64,000 bases of DNA from Micrococcus terreus (lineage in GTDB: Bacteria; Actinomycetota; Actinomycetes; Actinomycetales; Micrococcaceae): assembly GCF_900116905.1 (NCBI RefSeq), contig NZ_FPCG01000004.1:247862-311861 (forward strand), in the 5' to 3' direction. The notes beneath the pieces are model-generated. The model had not been told where the DNA came from and did not search any database. It saw only the letters and a list, made by a program, of their open reading frames with translations. A program made the translations under genes and the position numbers. Numbering within the stretch: position 1 is the stretch's first letter; each line of letters starts with the position of its first letter. Below, piece by piece: positions 35,673-44,956 of this stretch.

Positions 35673-36670
35673 GACTCCTCCTCCACAGGTTCGGACTCCC
35701 CCGGTTCACCGGGCTCCTGGTCGAAGTCGCTCTCTCCACTCATCACCGGCAGCTCGTCGGCTGCGGTCGGGTCCCACTGCACCTGCAGGTCTCCCAACGG
35801 AGTGTCCTGTTCGAAGGTGACGGCTCGGTCCCGGTACATCTCTAGCAGCGCCAGGAACCGTGCCACCACCACCAGGGTGGAGTCGGCGTCTGCCACCAGC
35901 TCGGCGAAGCTGAGCCGTCCGGCCGCCTGCAACCGTGCCGCGATCAGCCCGGCCTGCTCCCGCACGGAGACCGCTGGGGCGTGCAGATGTCCCAACCCCA
36001 CGCCGTCGGGCTTCTCCTCCGGGGTGCGGGTGAGCACGTCCTGGGCCAGGGCGGCGAACTGCTCCGGGCTCAGGGTCCACACCAGTTCGGGCAGCACGGC
36101 GGCGAAGCGCGGGTCCAGGGAGGTCTGCCGGGGGAAGCGCCGGGCCTCCTCGGCCATGCGTGTGGACATCATGGCGGAGACGTCCTTGAACGCCTTGTAC
36201 TGCAGCAGCCGGGCGAACAGCAGGTCCCGGGCCTCCAGGAGAGCCTCGTCCGCCTCCGTGTCCGTGGTGCCGGCTGGCAGCAGCCGGGCGGCCTTGAGGT
36301 CCAACAGGGTGGAGGCCACCACCAGGAACTGGCTGGACTCGTCCAGCGCGGCGTCGGCCACCCTTCGGGCTGTGGCTGCCGCGGGGGCATCATTCCCGGC
36401 GTCCGTCCCCTCTGCCACCGCGGCCCGGGCGGTCTCGCGCAGCTGGGCGATGTAGGCGATGAACTCATCAGTCACCGCCGCCAGGGACACCTCCGTGATG
36501 TCCATCTGGCGCCGTGCGATCAGCGAGAGCAGGACATCGAAGGGACCGGCGAAGTTGGTGAGGCTGACGGAGAAGCCGGAGGGGCCGTCGTCGGGATCTC
36601 CCAGCGCGTCAGCGCTGAGCAGCTCCGCAGGGTCTGGCAGGGCCGGCGCGGTGCCGGCCCGGGGGGTCAC
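35669..36670 (-). CDS. scpA: SMC-associated kleisin ScpA
   Basis: A 333-residue kleisin: FSVSLTNFAGPFDVLLSLIARRQMDITEVSLAAVTDEFIAYI near the N-terminus, FLVVASTLLDLKAARLLP, and a C-terminal winged-helix part (ISFAELVADADSTLVVVARFLALLEMYRDRAVTFEQ-like, read here as LSFAELV...). It bridges the SMC heads. The GTG start at 36670 overlaps the parA stop (GTGA). The acidic C-terminal tail is longer than usual. Confidence 0.95.
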   Translation of the reverse strand: MTPRAGTAPALPDPAELLSADALGDPDDGPSGFSVSLTNFAGPFDVLLSLIARRQMDITEVSLAAVTDEFIAYIAQLRETARAAVAEGTDAGNDAPAAATARRVADAALDESSQFLVVASTLLDLKAARLLPAGTTDTEADEALLEARDLLFARLLQYKAFKDVSAMMSTRMAEEARRFPRQTSLDPRFAAVLPELVWTLSPEQFAALAQDVLTRTPEEKPDGVGLGHLHAPAVSVREQAGLIAARLQAAGRLSFAELVADADSTLVVVARFLALLEMYRDRAVTFEQDTPLGDLQVQWDPTAADELPVMSGESDFDQEPGEPGESEPVEEES

Positions 36671-37554
36671 GGCGCTCCGCCCCTGCAGATCAGCTCGCGG
36701 GCCAGCTGGCGGTAGGCCTTGGAGCCGGGGTGGTTCTGGGCGAAGGCGGTGATCGGCTCGGCGGCCACGGTGGCGTCGGCGAACTTGATGGTGCGCTTGA
36801 TGACGGTCTCGAACACCTTGTCCCCGAACGCCTCCACCAGTCGTCCCACGACCTCCTTGGAGTGCAGGGTGCGCTGGTCGAACATGGTGGCCAGCACGCC
36901 GTCGATCTCCAGGTCCGGGTTCAGCCGGTCCTGGACCTTCTCGATGGTCTCCACCAGCAGGGCCACCGCACGCAGGGCGAAGAACTCGGCGGTCAGCGGG
37001 ATGATCACCCCGTGCGAGGCGGTCAGGGCGTTGACGGTGAGCAGTCCGAGCGAGGGCTGGCAGTCGATCAGGATGACGTCATAGTCGTCCCGCACCTGGC
37101 GCAGTGCGCGCTCGAGCACCTGCTCACGGGCCACCTCGTTGACCAGCTGCACCTCGGCGGCGGAGAGGTCGATGTTCGCCGGCAGCAGGTCGATGTTCTC
37201 GAAGTCCGTCTCCACGATCGCGTCCCGGGCGGTCACCGAGCGCTCCATCATCACGTTGTAGACGGTGGTGTCCAGCTCGTGCGGGCTGGTGCCCAGACCG
37301 GCGGAGAGGGCGCCCTGCGGGTCGAAGTCCACCATGAGCACCTTGCGCCCGTACTCGGCCAGGGCGGCGCCCAGGTTGATGGTCGAGGTGGTCTTGCCGA
37401 CCCCGCCCTTCTGGTTCACCATCGAGATGATCCGCGCCGGGCCGTGCGACTCCAGCGGCGGCGGCTCCGGGAAATCGTGCTTCGGCCGCCCCGTGGGTCC
37501 GATCACCGGCTCCCCTGAGATCATCAGGACGGGGGTGGGCTGCTGGCTGTTCAC
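36667..37554 (-). CDS. parA: ParA-family ATPase (Soj-like)
   Basis: The 295-residue protein has the deviant Walker A IISMVNQKGGVGKTTSTINLGAALAEYG, VLMVDFDPQGALSAGLG, and DVILIDCQPSLGLLTVNAL. It is the ParA paralogue encoded with scpA and scpB in many actinobacteria rather than the origin-proximal parAB. The start at GTG 37554 follows AGGAG by 10 bases; a later ATG at 37524 is an alternative. It likely assists chromosome segregation. No ParB gene is adjacent. Confidence 0.9.
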   Translation of the reverse strand: MNSQQPTPVLMISGEPVIGPTGRPKHDFPEPPPLESHGPARIISMVNQKGGVGKTTSTINLGAALAEYGRKVLMVDFDPQGALSAGLGTSPHELDTTVYNVMMERSVTARDAIVETDFENIDLLPANIDLSAAEVQLVNEVAREQVLERALRQVRDDYDVILIDCQPSLGLLTVNALTASHGVIIPLTAEFFALRAVALLVETIEKVQDRLNPDLEIDGVLATMFDQRTLHSKEVVGRLVEAFGDKVFETVIKRTIKFADATVAAEPITAFAQNHPGSKAYRQLARELICRGGAP

Positions 37555-37800
37555 GATGGGGCCTGCTCCTGCGGGTGATCGGGGACGGACGGGACAGTGC
37601 GCGCCGGACAGGGTCCGCGGCACAGAGGCAACACTAATGCGCCAGGCCGCATGCGGAGAAACTTTCCGGAGCCCCACCGGCGAGCCCTCACCTTCAAGTG
37701 CAGGTTGAGAGTGTATACGTCCAGCGTCCCGACGACGGCCCCTCACCACGGGTGCCCCGGCGGCGGTTCCCAGGTCCGATTCCGCTGTGGGCTGCTCCAT

Positions 37801-37889
37801 CACCGTTCGTGTGACCGGAACGCCGCTCAGCACGCGTGGTGCGGTCACACCAGCGGTGACGGACAGGGGACGCTGTCACACGAACGGTG
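37801..37889. repeat. nested inverted repeats between dctA and parA
   Basis: CACCGTTCGTGTGAC (37801-37815) and GTCACACGAACGGTG (37875-37889) are a perfect 15-base inverted repeat. A third related copy inside (CGGTCACAC, 37842-37850) pairs with GTGTGACCG (37809-37817). The 454-base gap between the parA start and the dctA stop holds no gene; besides this structure it contains the dctA terminator. The element could be a cruciform, a multi-site operator or a small-RNA gene. Confidence 0.55.
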
Positions 37890-37923
37890 CGGCAAACACT
37901 GCGGCTGATCCCAGCACACAGCA

Positions 37924-37959
37924 GAGCGCCCCGCACCGTCCGGAGACGATGCGGGGCGC
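37924..37959 (-). terminator. terminator of the dctA-type gene
   Basis: AGCGCCCCGCA (37924-37934) and TGCGGGGCGCT (37949-37959) form a perfect 11-base stem with a 14-base loop, 49 bases past the transporter stop on the minus strand. Confidence 0.65.
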
Positions 37960-38008
37960 TGTCGGCAGGGACACCCCCCTGCCGTGCTCAGCTGAGCCGG
38001 TGAGCAGG

Positions 38009-39457
38009 TCAGCGGCGCTCAGAGCGCCCGGTGACGTTCAGGCTCGACTCGGGGTGCCCCTCGAAGGCCTGCTCGGCAGCGGTGGGCGAGGCGTAGGGAT
38101 CGAAGACCTCACCCTGCCGGGCCTCCAGCTCCCCCTCGGACTTCCCACCGAAGGAGAGTCCGTGGTCACCGGTGACCATGGCCTCGTCGAACTTGATGCG
38201 GCCCTCCAGCACGTCGCGGGCCTGGGCACCGTCGAACTCGCCGACCCACTTGCCGATCAGCATGGTGGCCACGGCGTTGCCGGTGAAGTTGGTCAGGGCG
38301 CGGGCCTCGGACATGAACTTGTCGATGCCCACGATCACGCCCATGCCGCCCAGCAGTGCGGGGCTGTGGGCCTGCAGGCCGGCGGCCAGGGTGGCCAGAC
38401 CGGCACCGGTGACACCGGCCGCGCCCTTGGAGGCCACGATCATGAAGACCAGCAGACCGATCTGCTCGCCCAGGGACATCTCCAGGCCCATGGCGTTGGA
38501 GACGAACAGCGCGGCCATGGTCAGGTAGATGGCGGTGCCGTCCAGGTTGAAGGAGTAGCCGGTGGGCACGGTCACGCCGACCACGGGCTTGGAGACGCCG
38601 GCGTGCTCCAGCTTGGCGATCAGGCGGGGCAGCGCGGACTCGGAGGACGAGGTGGCGAAGATCAGCAGGTACTCCCGGCCCAGGTACTTCATCAGCTTGA
38701 AGATGCTCAGGCCGGTGACGATCTTGAGCAGTCCGCCCAGGATGACCACGATGAACACGATGCAGGTGGCGTAGAACGCGCCCATCAGCAGGGCCATGGC
38801 GCCGATGGCGGACCAGCCGGTGGAGCCGACCACGGCGGCGATGGCACCGAAGGCGCCGATCGGGGCCACCCACATGATCATCATCAGGATGCGGAAGACC
38901 ACGCCCTGGACCAGGGTCAGGCCCTTGAGCAGCGGCTTGCCGGACTCACCCATCTGCTGCAGCGCGAAGCCGACCAGCAGGGCCACGAACAGCACCGGCA
39001 GCACCGGGACCGAGTCCGGGATGATGTCCAGCAGGAACTGGACGGTCGGGTCCAGCTCGGCCTTCTTGGCCGGGTCGTAGGGGACCAGCTTCAGGCCCTC
39101 GCCCGGGTGGACCAGGTTGCCCACCACCAGGCCGATGCCCAGTGCGAAGGTGGACATGATCATGAAGTAGCCCAGGGCCATGCCGCCGACCTTGCCGACG
39201 GTGGCGGCCTTGGCGATCGAGCCGATGCCCAGCACGATCGTGCAGAAGATGACCGGGCCGATCATCATCTTGATCAGGGAGACGAAGCCGTCGCCCAGCG
39301 GCTTGAGGGACTTGCCGAACTCGGGGAACATCAGGCCCACGGCGGCACCCAGGATCACCGAGGCGATCACGGAGATGTAGAGCCAGTGGGTCCGGTCCTT
39401 CGTCTTCTTCTGGACGGATGCCTCCGTCGCCTGCTGCGAGCTGAGCTGTTCAGCCAT
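38009..39457 (-). CDS. dicarboxylate/amino acid:cation symporter, DctA-type
   Basis: The 482-residue protein is of the DAACS family: FVSLIKMMIGPVIFCTIVLGIGS, FATSSSESALPRLIAKLE (serine-rich re-entrant loop), VPTGYSFNLDGTAIYLTMAALF, and NAVATMLIGKWVGEFD near the end. It resembles DctA (C4-dicarboxylate uptake) more than GltP. The start at ATG 39457 has GAAGAAGG 5 bases upstream. It is divergent from a CitA/DcuS-type sensor kinase gene, which strongly suggests induction by external dicarboxylates. A 35-residue polar C-terminal tail is present. Confidence 0.9.
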   Translation of the reverse strand: MAEQLSSQQATEASVQKKTKDRTHWLYISVIASVILGAAVGLMFPEFGKSLKPLGDGFVSLIKMMIGPVIFCTIVLGIGSIAKAATVGKVGGMALGYFMIMSTFALGIGLVVGNLVHPGEGLKLVPYDPAKKAELDPTVQFLLDIIPDSVPVLPVLFVALLVGFALQQMGESGKPLLKGLTLVQGVVFRILMMIMWVAPIGAFGAIAAVVGSTGWSAIGAMALLMGAFYATCIVFIVVILGGLLKIVTGLSIFKLMKYLGREYLLIFATSSSESALPRLIAKLEHAGVSKPVVGVTVPTGYSFNLDGTAIYLTMAALFVSNAMGLEMSLGEQIGLLVFMIVASKGAAGVTGAGLATLAAGLQAHSPALLGGMGVIVGIDKFMSEARALTNFTGNAVATMLIGKWVGEFDGAQARDVLEGRIKFDEAMVTGDHGLSFGGKSEGELEARQGEVFDPYASPTAAEQAFEGHPESSLNVTGRSERR

Positions 39458-39592
39458 GGTGACCTTCTTCAGTGGGGGCGCGGACGCCGGTGGTGTCAGG
39501 ATTGCTGAGACGATCATCACGTCCGGCTGTGCCGCTGGTCACCGTTGCGGTCATAAAGTTCATGGCAGGACCATCACCGGCAGAGGAGACCC

Positions 39593-41368
39593 GTGCAGCA
39601 CCCCTGGAGCATCGCCCGCCGCCTGGCAGCCGCGCAGCTGCTGGGCCTGCTGGTGCTCACGGTCTTCGCCGGGTGGGCCAGCTTCGTGCAGACCCGGGAC
39701 ACCGTGCACCGGCTGGAGGGGGAACGGGTGATGTCCGCGGCGCAGCTGCTCGCCCAGGAGTACGAGGTGGTGGTCGCCTACGGCCATGAGGACCCCTCCG
39801 CGGAGCTGCAGCCGCTCGCACTGGACGCCGCCGAACGCGCCGAGGTCTCCTGGGTCACCTTCCTCACGCCGGACGGCACGCGACTGTCCCACTGGATGCC
39901 CGACTGGGTCGGCACCCGCTACACCGGCACCCTCTCCCCCGCCACGGAGGGGACCGCCTTCGCCGAGACCTCCACCACGGGAGAGGCCGGCCCCTCCGTC
40001 CGGGCGCTGGTCCCGGTCAGGGCCCTTCCCGACGACGGCCCCGCCGGCTCCCAGCCCGGGGCCGAGTTCCCGGCGCATCGGATCCAGGACCTGGACGACG
40101 GCCCGATCGTGGGCGTGGTGGCCGTGGGCCAGCGGGTCACGCAGCTGGACATCCTGGCGCGGTCCCACATCCCGGCGCTGCTGGCCGTGGCCGGGGTGGT
40201 CGCGGCCGCGGGGCTGCTGTTCAACTGGCTGCTCCACCGCTATCTGACCCGCACCACCCTGGGCCTGGGCCCGGAGCAGATGGCCGAGCGCTTCACCTTC
40301 CTGGACACCGCCCTGCACAATGTGGCCGAAGGCATGCTGCTCATCTCACCCCGGGGGCACCTGCGGCTCTACAACGACCGCGCCGCCGAGCTGCTGGGCC
40401 TGCCGCCGTTCGGGACCGGAGCGGACGGTGAACCGGGGACCCTCCACCTGCGGAACCTGTCCCTGCCCACGCCGCTGGGGACCCTGCTGCAGTCCGGCCG
40501 GGCGGCCCAGGACGAGCTGTTCACCGCCGGCGACCGGATCCTGGTGGTCAACCAGCACCCCACGCGCGTGGACCGCTCCCGCAGTCCCCTGCAGTGGCTG
40601 CGCAGCGGCCAGGCCGGGACCGACCAGGGCACCGTGGTCACCCTCTACGACCACACGGACGTGCAGGAGATGAACCGGGAGCTGGCCAGCACCCGATCGC
40701 TCACCGACGCCCTACGCTCCCAGACCCATGAGCACGCCAACCGGCTGCACACGGTCCTGTCCATGCTCGAGCTGGGCCGGGTGGAGGAGGCCCAGCGCCT
40801 GCTGATGGAGAGCGTCGGACAGGGCGGTCACGCCGATGACCGGGCGCTGGAGTCCGGTGCGGAGCCGGCCCTGGTGGCCCTGCTGATGGCCAAGTCCGCC
40901 CAGGCCCGCGAGCGCGGGGTGTCCCTGGACCACCGGATGACGGTGGACGTACCCACGGGGATCCCGGCAGCAGACCTGGTCACGGTGCTGGGCAACCTGG
41001 TGGACAACGCCCTGGACGCCGTCTCCGAGCCGGGCGTGGACCCGGAGGACCGGTGGGTGGAGGTCGAGGCGCGGCTGGAGGAGGGCTGGCTGGTGCTGGA
41101 GGTGGCCGACGGCGGACCCGGCCCCTCCCCGGAGGATCGGGACCGGGTGTTCGAACTGGGCTGGTCCACCAAGCCCGCCGGCCCGGACGGCCGGGGTGTG
41201 GGCCTGGCCCTGGTCCGCCAGACGGCGCACCGGCTGGGCGGTCACGTGGAGCTGGCGGTGGACTCCGGGACCGTGTTCACCGTGGAGATCCCCGTGCGGC
41301 ACGGCGCCCTGCTGGGGAGGTCCGCAGCGGACGAGGCGGCAGAGACCAGAGGGGACGGCCATGCGTGA
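39593..41368 (+). CDS. sensor histidine kinase of the CitA/DcuS/DctS type
   Basis: A 591-residue membrane kinase. TM1 spans about residues 9-30 and TM2 about 188-210 (IPALLAVAGVVAAAGLLFNWLL), enclosing an extracytoplasmic PAS-type sensor domain of about 155 residues. A cytoplasmic PAS domain follows (HNVAEGMLLISPRGHLRLYNDRAAELLGL), then the SpoB-type dimerisation helix with the phospho-His region (RSQTHEHANRLHTVLSMLELG), and an HATPase domain (NLVDNALDAV, ADGGPGP, GRGVGLALV). It probably senses a C4-dicarboxylate and controls the divergent symporter gene. GTG start at 39593 with GAGGAGA. It overlaps the response-regulator gene by 8 bases. Confidence 0.92.
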   Translation: MQHPWSIARRLAAAQLLGLLVLTVFAGWASFVQTRDTVHRLEGERVMSAAQLLAQEYEVVVAYGHEDPSAELQPLALDAAERAEVSWVTFLTPDGTRLSHWMPDWVGTRYTGTLSPATEGTAFAETSTTGEAGPSVRALVPVRALPDDGPAGSQPGAEFPAHRIQDLDDGPIVGVVAVGQRVTQLDILARSHIPALLAVAGVVAAAGLLFNWLLHRYLTRTTLGLGPEQMAERFTFLDTALHNVAEGMLLISPRGHLRLYNDRAAELLGLPPFGTGADGEPGTLHLRNLSLPTPLGTLLQSGRAAQDELFTAGDRILVVNQHPTRVDRSRSPLQWLRSGQAGTDQGTVVTLYDHTDVQEMNRELASTRSLTDALRSQTHEHANRLHTVLSMLELGRVEEAQRLLMESVGQGGHADDRALESGAEPALVALLMAKSAQARERGVSLDHRMTVDVPTGIPAADLVTVLGNLVDNALDAVSEPGVDPEDRWVEVEARLEEGWLVLEVADGGPGPSPEDRDRVFELGWSTKPAGPDGRGVGLALVRQTAHRLGGHVELAVDSGTVFTVEIPVRHGALLGRSAADEAAETRGDGHA

Positions 41369-42071
41369 CTACCGCGTCCTGATCATCGAGGACGAGCAGC
41401 TGACCGCGGACACCTACGCGGAGTACCTGGCGCGGGCCGGAGGCTACGAGGTGGTGCACCGCTCCCCCACCATGGCCGACGCCCTGCGGTTCCTGAAGTC
41501 CCGCTGGTCCGCCCGCCAGTCGTTCGGGGTGGACGTGGTCCTGCTGGACATGAACCTGCCGGACGGCCACGGGCTGGAGGTGCTGCGGCAGATGCGCGCG
41601 GCGGGGTTCACCGGCGGTGTGCTCGCCCTGACCGGGGCCACCGAGCTCAAGACCATCCGCCAGGCGATCGCCCTGGGCGTGGTGCAGTACCTGGTGAAGC
41701 CGTTCGGCTACCAGCAGTTCGCCGAGCGGCTGCGTGCCTTCCGCGAGGTCTCCGCCGAGTTCGCCGGCACCGGCAGCGCGGCGGACCAGGACGCCGTGGA
41801 TCGGGCGTTCCGCCGGCACCGGCCGGTGAGCCCGCCGGAGCTGCCCAAGGGGCTGACGGAGGGCACCCTGAGTGCGGTGGTCGATCTGCTGCGCACCGCC
41901 TCAGCCGGCCTCAGCGCCGGGGAGGTGGGGGCCGCCGTCGGGACCTCCCGCGTCACCGCCCGGCGGTACCTGGAGCACCTGTCCCAGCAGGGCGTGGTGG
42001 AGCGTCAGCCCCGGTACGGCACCCCGGGACGGCCGGAGAACGAGTACCGCTGGGCCGGGGCCGCGGACTGA
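41361..42071 (+). CDS. CitB/DcuR-type response regulator
   Basis: The 236-residue protein has a receiver domain (RVLIIEDEQLTADTYAEYLA, phospho-acceptor Asp in VDVVLLDMNLPDGHG, and YLVKPFGYQQF) and a C-terminal HTH (LLRTASAGLSAGEVGAAVGTSRVTARRYLEHLSQQGVVE). This is the CitB/DcuR arrangement. ATG 41361 lies inside the last codons of the kinase. It likely activates the divergent dicarboxylate symporter. Confidence 0.92.
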   Translation: MRDYRVLIIEDEQLTADTYAEYLARAGGYEVVHRSPTMADALRFLKSRWSARQSFGVDVVLLDMNLPDGHGLEVLRQMRAAGFTGGVLALTGATELKTIRQAIALGVVQYLVKPFGYQQFAERLRAFREVSAEFAGTGSAADQDAVDRAFRRHRPVSPPELPKGLTEGTLSAVVDLLRTASAGLSAGEVGAAVGTSRVTARRYLEHLSQQGVVERQPRYGTPGRPENEYRWAGAAD

Positions 42072-42782
42072 TCAGCCGGCCGCGTCCGCGATGACCTGCG
42101 CCAGCTCGTCCGGACGGGACCACATGGGCCAGTGGCCGGTGGGCAGATCCACGAACCGCAGACCCCGGTGGTCGGTGAGGGCGGCCAGGAACGGCACTCC
42201 CTGCTGCGCGTATTCGCGGTACTGCTCGGCGGTGAAGGAGGTGCACACCACGGTCCCGGGGACCTGCAGGCGCCGTTCGTCGCCCAGGCGGACCGGGGTG
42301 CGGACCACGGCGCCGGGCTCGGGCACGGCCTGCGCGCGGAACGCGGCCAGCTGCTCCACGGTCAGGTCGCGGAACGACCCCTGCTCCTGCTCCTGCTCCC
42401 ACGCCGACTCCAGGGTGAGCCAGTCGCCGCCGAAGTCCGCGTCCATGGCGGCCCCGTTGGAGCACGGTGCCGTGTCCACCCAGACCACATGGTCCACCAG
42501 CTCGGGGTGCTGGTCGATCACCAGGGTTCCGGGGATCGCGGCGCCGCTGTGCACCACCAGCACGCGGCGCTCCGCGTCCCGGTCCAGGGCCGTGAGGATC
42601 GCCTCGGCCTGGTCCTGCGGTGCGGTGCGGGCGGCCCGGTCCGTGTCCGCATCCCCGGGGTGCCGGCCGGGCAGGGTGAGGGCGGAGACCTCGTAGCCGC
42701 GGTGCTGCAGAGCGGGGGCCACCTGGTCCCACGCGCCCGAGCCGAGCCAGAAGCCGGGGACCAGGAGGATCTGCGTGCTCAT
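42072..42782 (-). CDS. alpha/beta hydrolase
   Basis: A 236-residue alpha/beta hydrolase: ILLVPGFWLGSGAWDQVAPALQHRGYEVSALTLPGRH opening, the nucleophile elbow VLVVHSGAAIPG (Ser flanked by Gly-Ala), and the C-terminal His in LPTGHWPMW. The family includes esterases and methyl-ester hydrolases related to plant salicylate esterases; the substrate is unknown. The stop abuts the stop of the convergent response regulator. Confidence 0.85.
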   Translation of the reverse strand: MSTQILLVPGFWLGSGAWDQVAPALQHRGYEVSALTLPGRHPGDADTDRAARTAPQDQAEAILTALDRDAERRVLVVHSGAAIPGTLVIDQHPELVDHVVWVDTAPCSNGAAMDADFGGDWLTLESAWEQEQEQGSFRDLTVEQLAAFRAQAVPEPGAVVRTPVRLGDERRLQVPGTVVCTSFTAEQYREYAQQGVPFLAALTDHRGLRFVDLPTGHWPMWSRPDELAQVIADAAG

Positions 42783-42822
42783 GGAGACGTGGTGGACCCT
42801 TGGGTGCCGTCGCGTCGAGGGG

Positions 42823-44775
42823 TCAGCGCCGGGGACGCAGCACCGTCTGGAGCTCGTCCAGGACGGAGCGGTCCTCGATCGTGGACGGGACCGTGTAGTC
42901 CTCCCCGTCGGCGATCTGGCGCATGGTCTTGCGCAGGATCTTGCCGGACCGTGTCTTGGGCAGCGCCTCCACCACCGCCACGTCCCGGAAGTCGGCCACA
43001 GCGCCGATCTGCCGCCGCACGGTCTGGCGCAGCTCCTCCAGCAGGTCCTGCTCGTCCGGACTGCCCGGGTCCGGGGTGTCCACTCCGGACTTGAGCACCA
43101 CGTACCCGGAGGGACGCTGGCCCTTGAGCGGGTCGGCCAAGCCGATCACCGCGCACTCGGCCACGGCAGGATGGGTGGCCAGGGCCTGCTCCAGCGCCCC
43201 GGTGGAGAGCCGGTGCCCGGAGACGTTGATGACGTCGTCCGTGCGGCCCATCACGAACAGGTAGCCGTCCTCGTCCACCAGACCGGAGTCGCCCGTGGCG
43301 TAGTGCCCCGGGAACGCGGAGAGGTACGAGTCGATGTAGCGCTGGTCATCGCCCCACAGGGTGGTGAGGGTGCCCGGCGGCAGCGGCAGGCGCAGGCAGA
43401 TGTTGCCCTCGGTGCCGGCCGGGACCGGTTCGCCCAGCCCGTCCAGCACCGCCACGTGGAAGCCGGGTGAGGGCACCGTGCAGGAGCCCACCTTGACCGG
43501 GAGCACCTCCAGCCCCACCGGGTTCGCCCCGATCGGCCAGCCGGTCTCGGTCTGCCACCAGTTGTCCACCACGGGCACACCCACCGTCCGTCCCGCCCAG
43601 GCCTGGGTCTCCGGGTCCAGCCGCTCACCGGCGGCGAACAGCACCCGCAGGGAGGAGATGTCGTGCTCCTGCACCAGCTCGCCCTCCGGATCGGCCTTGC
43701 GGATCGCCCGCAGCGCCGTGGGGGCGGTGAACAGCGCGGTGGCCCGGTGCTCGGCGATCACCCGCCAGAAGGCGCCGGCGTCCGGCGTCCCCACCGGCTT
43801 GCCCTCGTACAGCACGCTCGTGGCCCCGGCCAGCAGCGGCCCGTAGACGATGTACGAGTGGCCCACCACCCAGCCCACGTCCGAGGCCGTGAACATGACC
43901 TCGCCGGGGCCGACGTCGTAGATGTTCTCCATGGTCCACCGCAGCGCCACCGCATGCCCGCCGTGATCCCGGACCACCCCCTTGGGGGCACCGGTGGTGC
44001 CGGAGGTGTAGAGGATGTACAGCGGGTCCGTGGCCGCCACCGGGACCGGGTCCGCGTCCTGGGCCTGCTCGGCCAGCTCGTCCCAGTCGGCCCAGCGGGC
44101 TCCGCCCCGGCCCTCCACGTCCGCCAGCGCCGTCTCGAACCCGTCACGGTGCTTCACGACGACGGCGCTCACCTGATGCGAGGCGGCCTCCAGGGCCTCG
44201 GCCACGGCGGGCAGGTACTCCAGCCGTCGCTTGGGCTCGATGCCGCCGGTGGCGGTGACGATCACCGTGGGCTGGGCGTGGTCGATCCGCGTGGCCAGCT
44301 CGTTCGGGGCGAAACCGCCGAAGACCACGGAGTGCACGGCACCGATCCGGGCGCAGGCCAGCATGGCGATCGGGGCGGCGGGGATCATCGGCAGGTAGAT
44401 GATCACCCGGTGGCCGCGCTCCACGCCCTGGCCTCGCAGGACCCCGGCGAACCGGGCCACCTCGGCCAGCAGCTCCGCGTAGGTGTAGCGGGTGACCGTC
44501 CCGGTCATGGACGAGTCATGGATCAGGGCGTCCTGGTCCCCCCGTCCGGCCGCCACGTGCCGGTCCAGGCAGTTCACGGAGGTGTTGATCCGGCCGTCCG
44601 GGAACCAGCGGTGGAGCGGGGCCCGGGAGTCGTCCACCGCACGGGTGGGCGGCCGGGTCCACTCCAGCGCCTCGGCGGCCTCGAGCCAGAACCCCTCGGG
44701 GTCCTGCTCGGCCCGGTCGTACGCCGAACGGTAGGCGGACGGGTCGCTGTGAGCTGCATCACGGGAAGAGGCCAT
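42823..44775 (-). CDS. prpE: propionyl-CoA synthetase (AMP-forming)
   Basis: The 650-residue acyl-CoA synthetase resembles PrpE/AcsA. It has LIHDSSMTGTVTRYTYAELL, GAVHSVVFGGFAPNELATRIDHAQP, the AMP-binding P-loop LYILYTSGTTGAPKGVV, WWQTETGWPIG, DVINVSGHRLSTGALEQAL, and the acylated lysine in LPKTRSGKILRKTMRQI. It would activate propionate for the methylcitrate cycle encoded divergently. The start at ATG 44775 is positioned 7 bases after a TATGAT -10 box, so the mRNA is probably leaderless. Acetyl-CoA synthetase activity is the main alternative. Confidence 0.88.
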   Translation of the reverse strand: MASSRDAAHSDPSAYRSAYDRAEQDPEGFWLEAAEALEWTRPPTRAVDDSRAPLHRWFPDGRINTSVNCLDRHVAAGRGDQDALIHDSSMTGTVTRYTYAELLAEVARFAGVLRGQGVERGHRVIIYLPMIPAAPIAMLACARIGAVHSVVFGGFAPNELATRIDHAQPTVIVTATGGIEPKRRLEYLPAVAEALEAASHQVSAVVVKHRDGFETALADVEGRGGARWADWDELAEQAQDADPVPVAATDPLYILYTSGTTGAPKGVVRDHGGHAVALRWTMENIYDVGPGEVMFTASDVGWVVGHSYIVYGPLLAGATSVLYEGKPVGTPDAGAFWRVIAEHRATALFTAPTALRAIRKADPEGELVQEHDISSLRVLFAAGERLDPETQAWAGRTVGVPVVDNWWQTETGWPIGANPVGLEVLPVKVGSCTVPSPGFHVAVLDGLGEPVPAGTEGNICLRLPLPPGTLTTLWGDDQRYIDSYLSAFPGHYATGDSGLVDEDGYLFVMGRTDDVINVSGHRLSTGALEQALATHPAVAECAVIGLADPLKGQRPSGYVVLKSGVDTPDPGSPDEQDLLEELRQTVRRQIGAVADFRDVAVVEALPKTRSGKILRKTMRQIADGEDYTVPSTIEDRSVLDELQTVLRPRR

Positions 44776-44781
44776 GCGCTG

Positions 44782-44810
44782 ATCATAGGACCGCGGAGAG
44801 CGCCGGACAA
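44782..44810 (-). promoter_or_regulatory. prpE promoter (-35/-10, leaderless)
   Basis: On the minus strand, TTGTCC (44810-44805), a 17-base spacer and TATGAT (44787-44782) form a good sigma-70-type promoter. Six bases separate the -10 from the prpE ATG. Confidence 0.65.
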
Positions 44811-44814
44811 GGGT

Positions 44815-44828
44815 CTGTGTATACATTC
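44815..44828. promoter_or_regulatory. GntR-type operator near the prpE promoter
   Basis: CTGTGTATACATTC contains the palindrome TGTATACA (44818-44825), which recurs at 44975-44982. It lies 5 bases upstream of the prpE -35 box. It is the likely binding site of the GntR regulator encoded divergently. Confidence 0.55.
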
Positions 44829-44956
44829 TCATCCCCGGCCCCGCGCAACGTGCCCTCGAGTCTGCTGCCACCAGCGACCGCGCAGGGGGCGGCTCACCGC
44901 TCGATTCAGGGTGAATGATACGGAGTCGCCGATCTCGACCAGCCGTGACTCAGGTC

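Noticed and set aside
37711..37718. A third GntR operator (GTGTATAC) upstream of parA
   Set aside because: It matches only 7 of 8 core bases, is not at a recognisable promoter and has no link to propionate metabolism; probably chance.
37801..37889. parS centromere near parA
   Set aside because: The repeats do not resemble the conserved parS palindrome (TGTTTCACGTGAAACA), and the adjacent ParA is the scpAB-linked type without a ParB gene.
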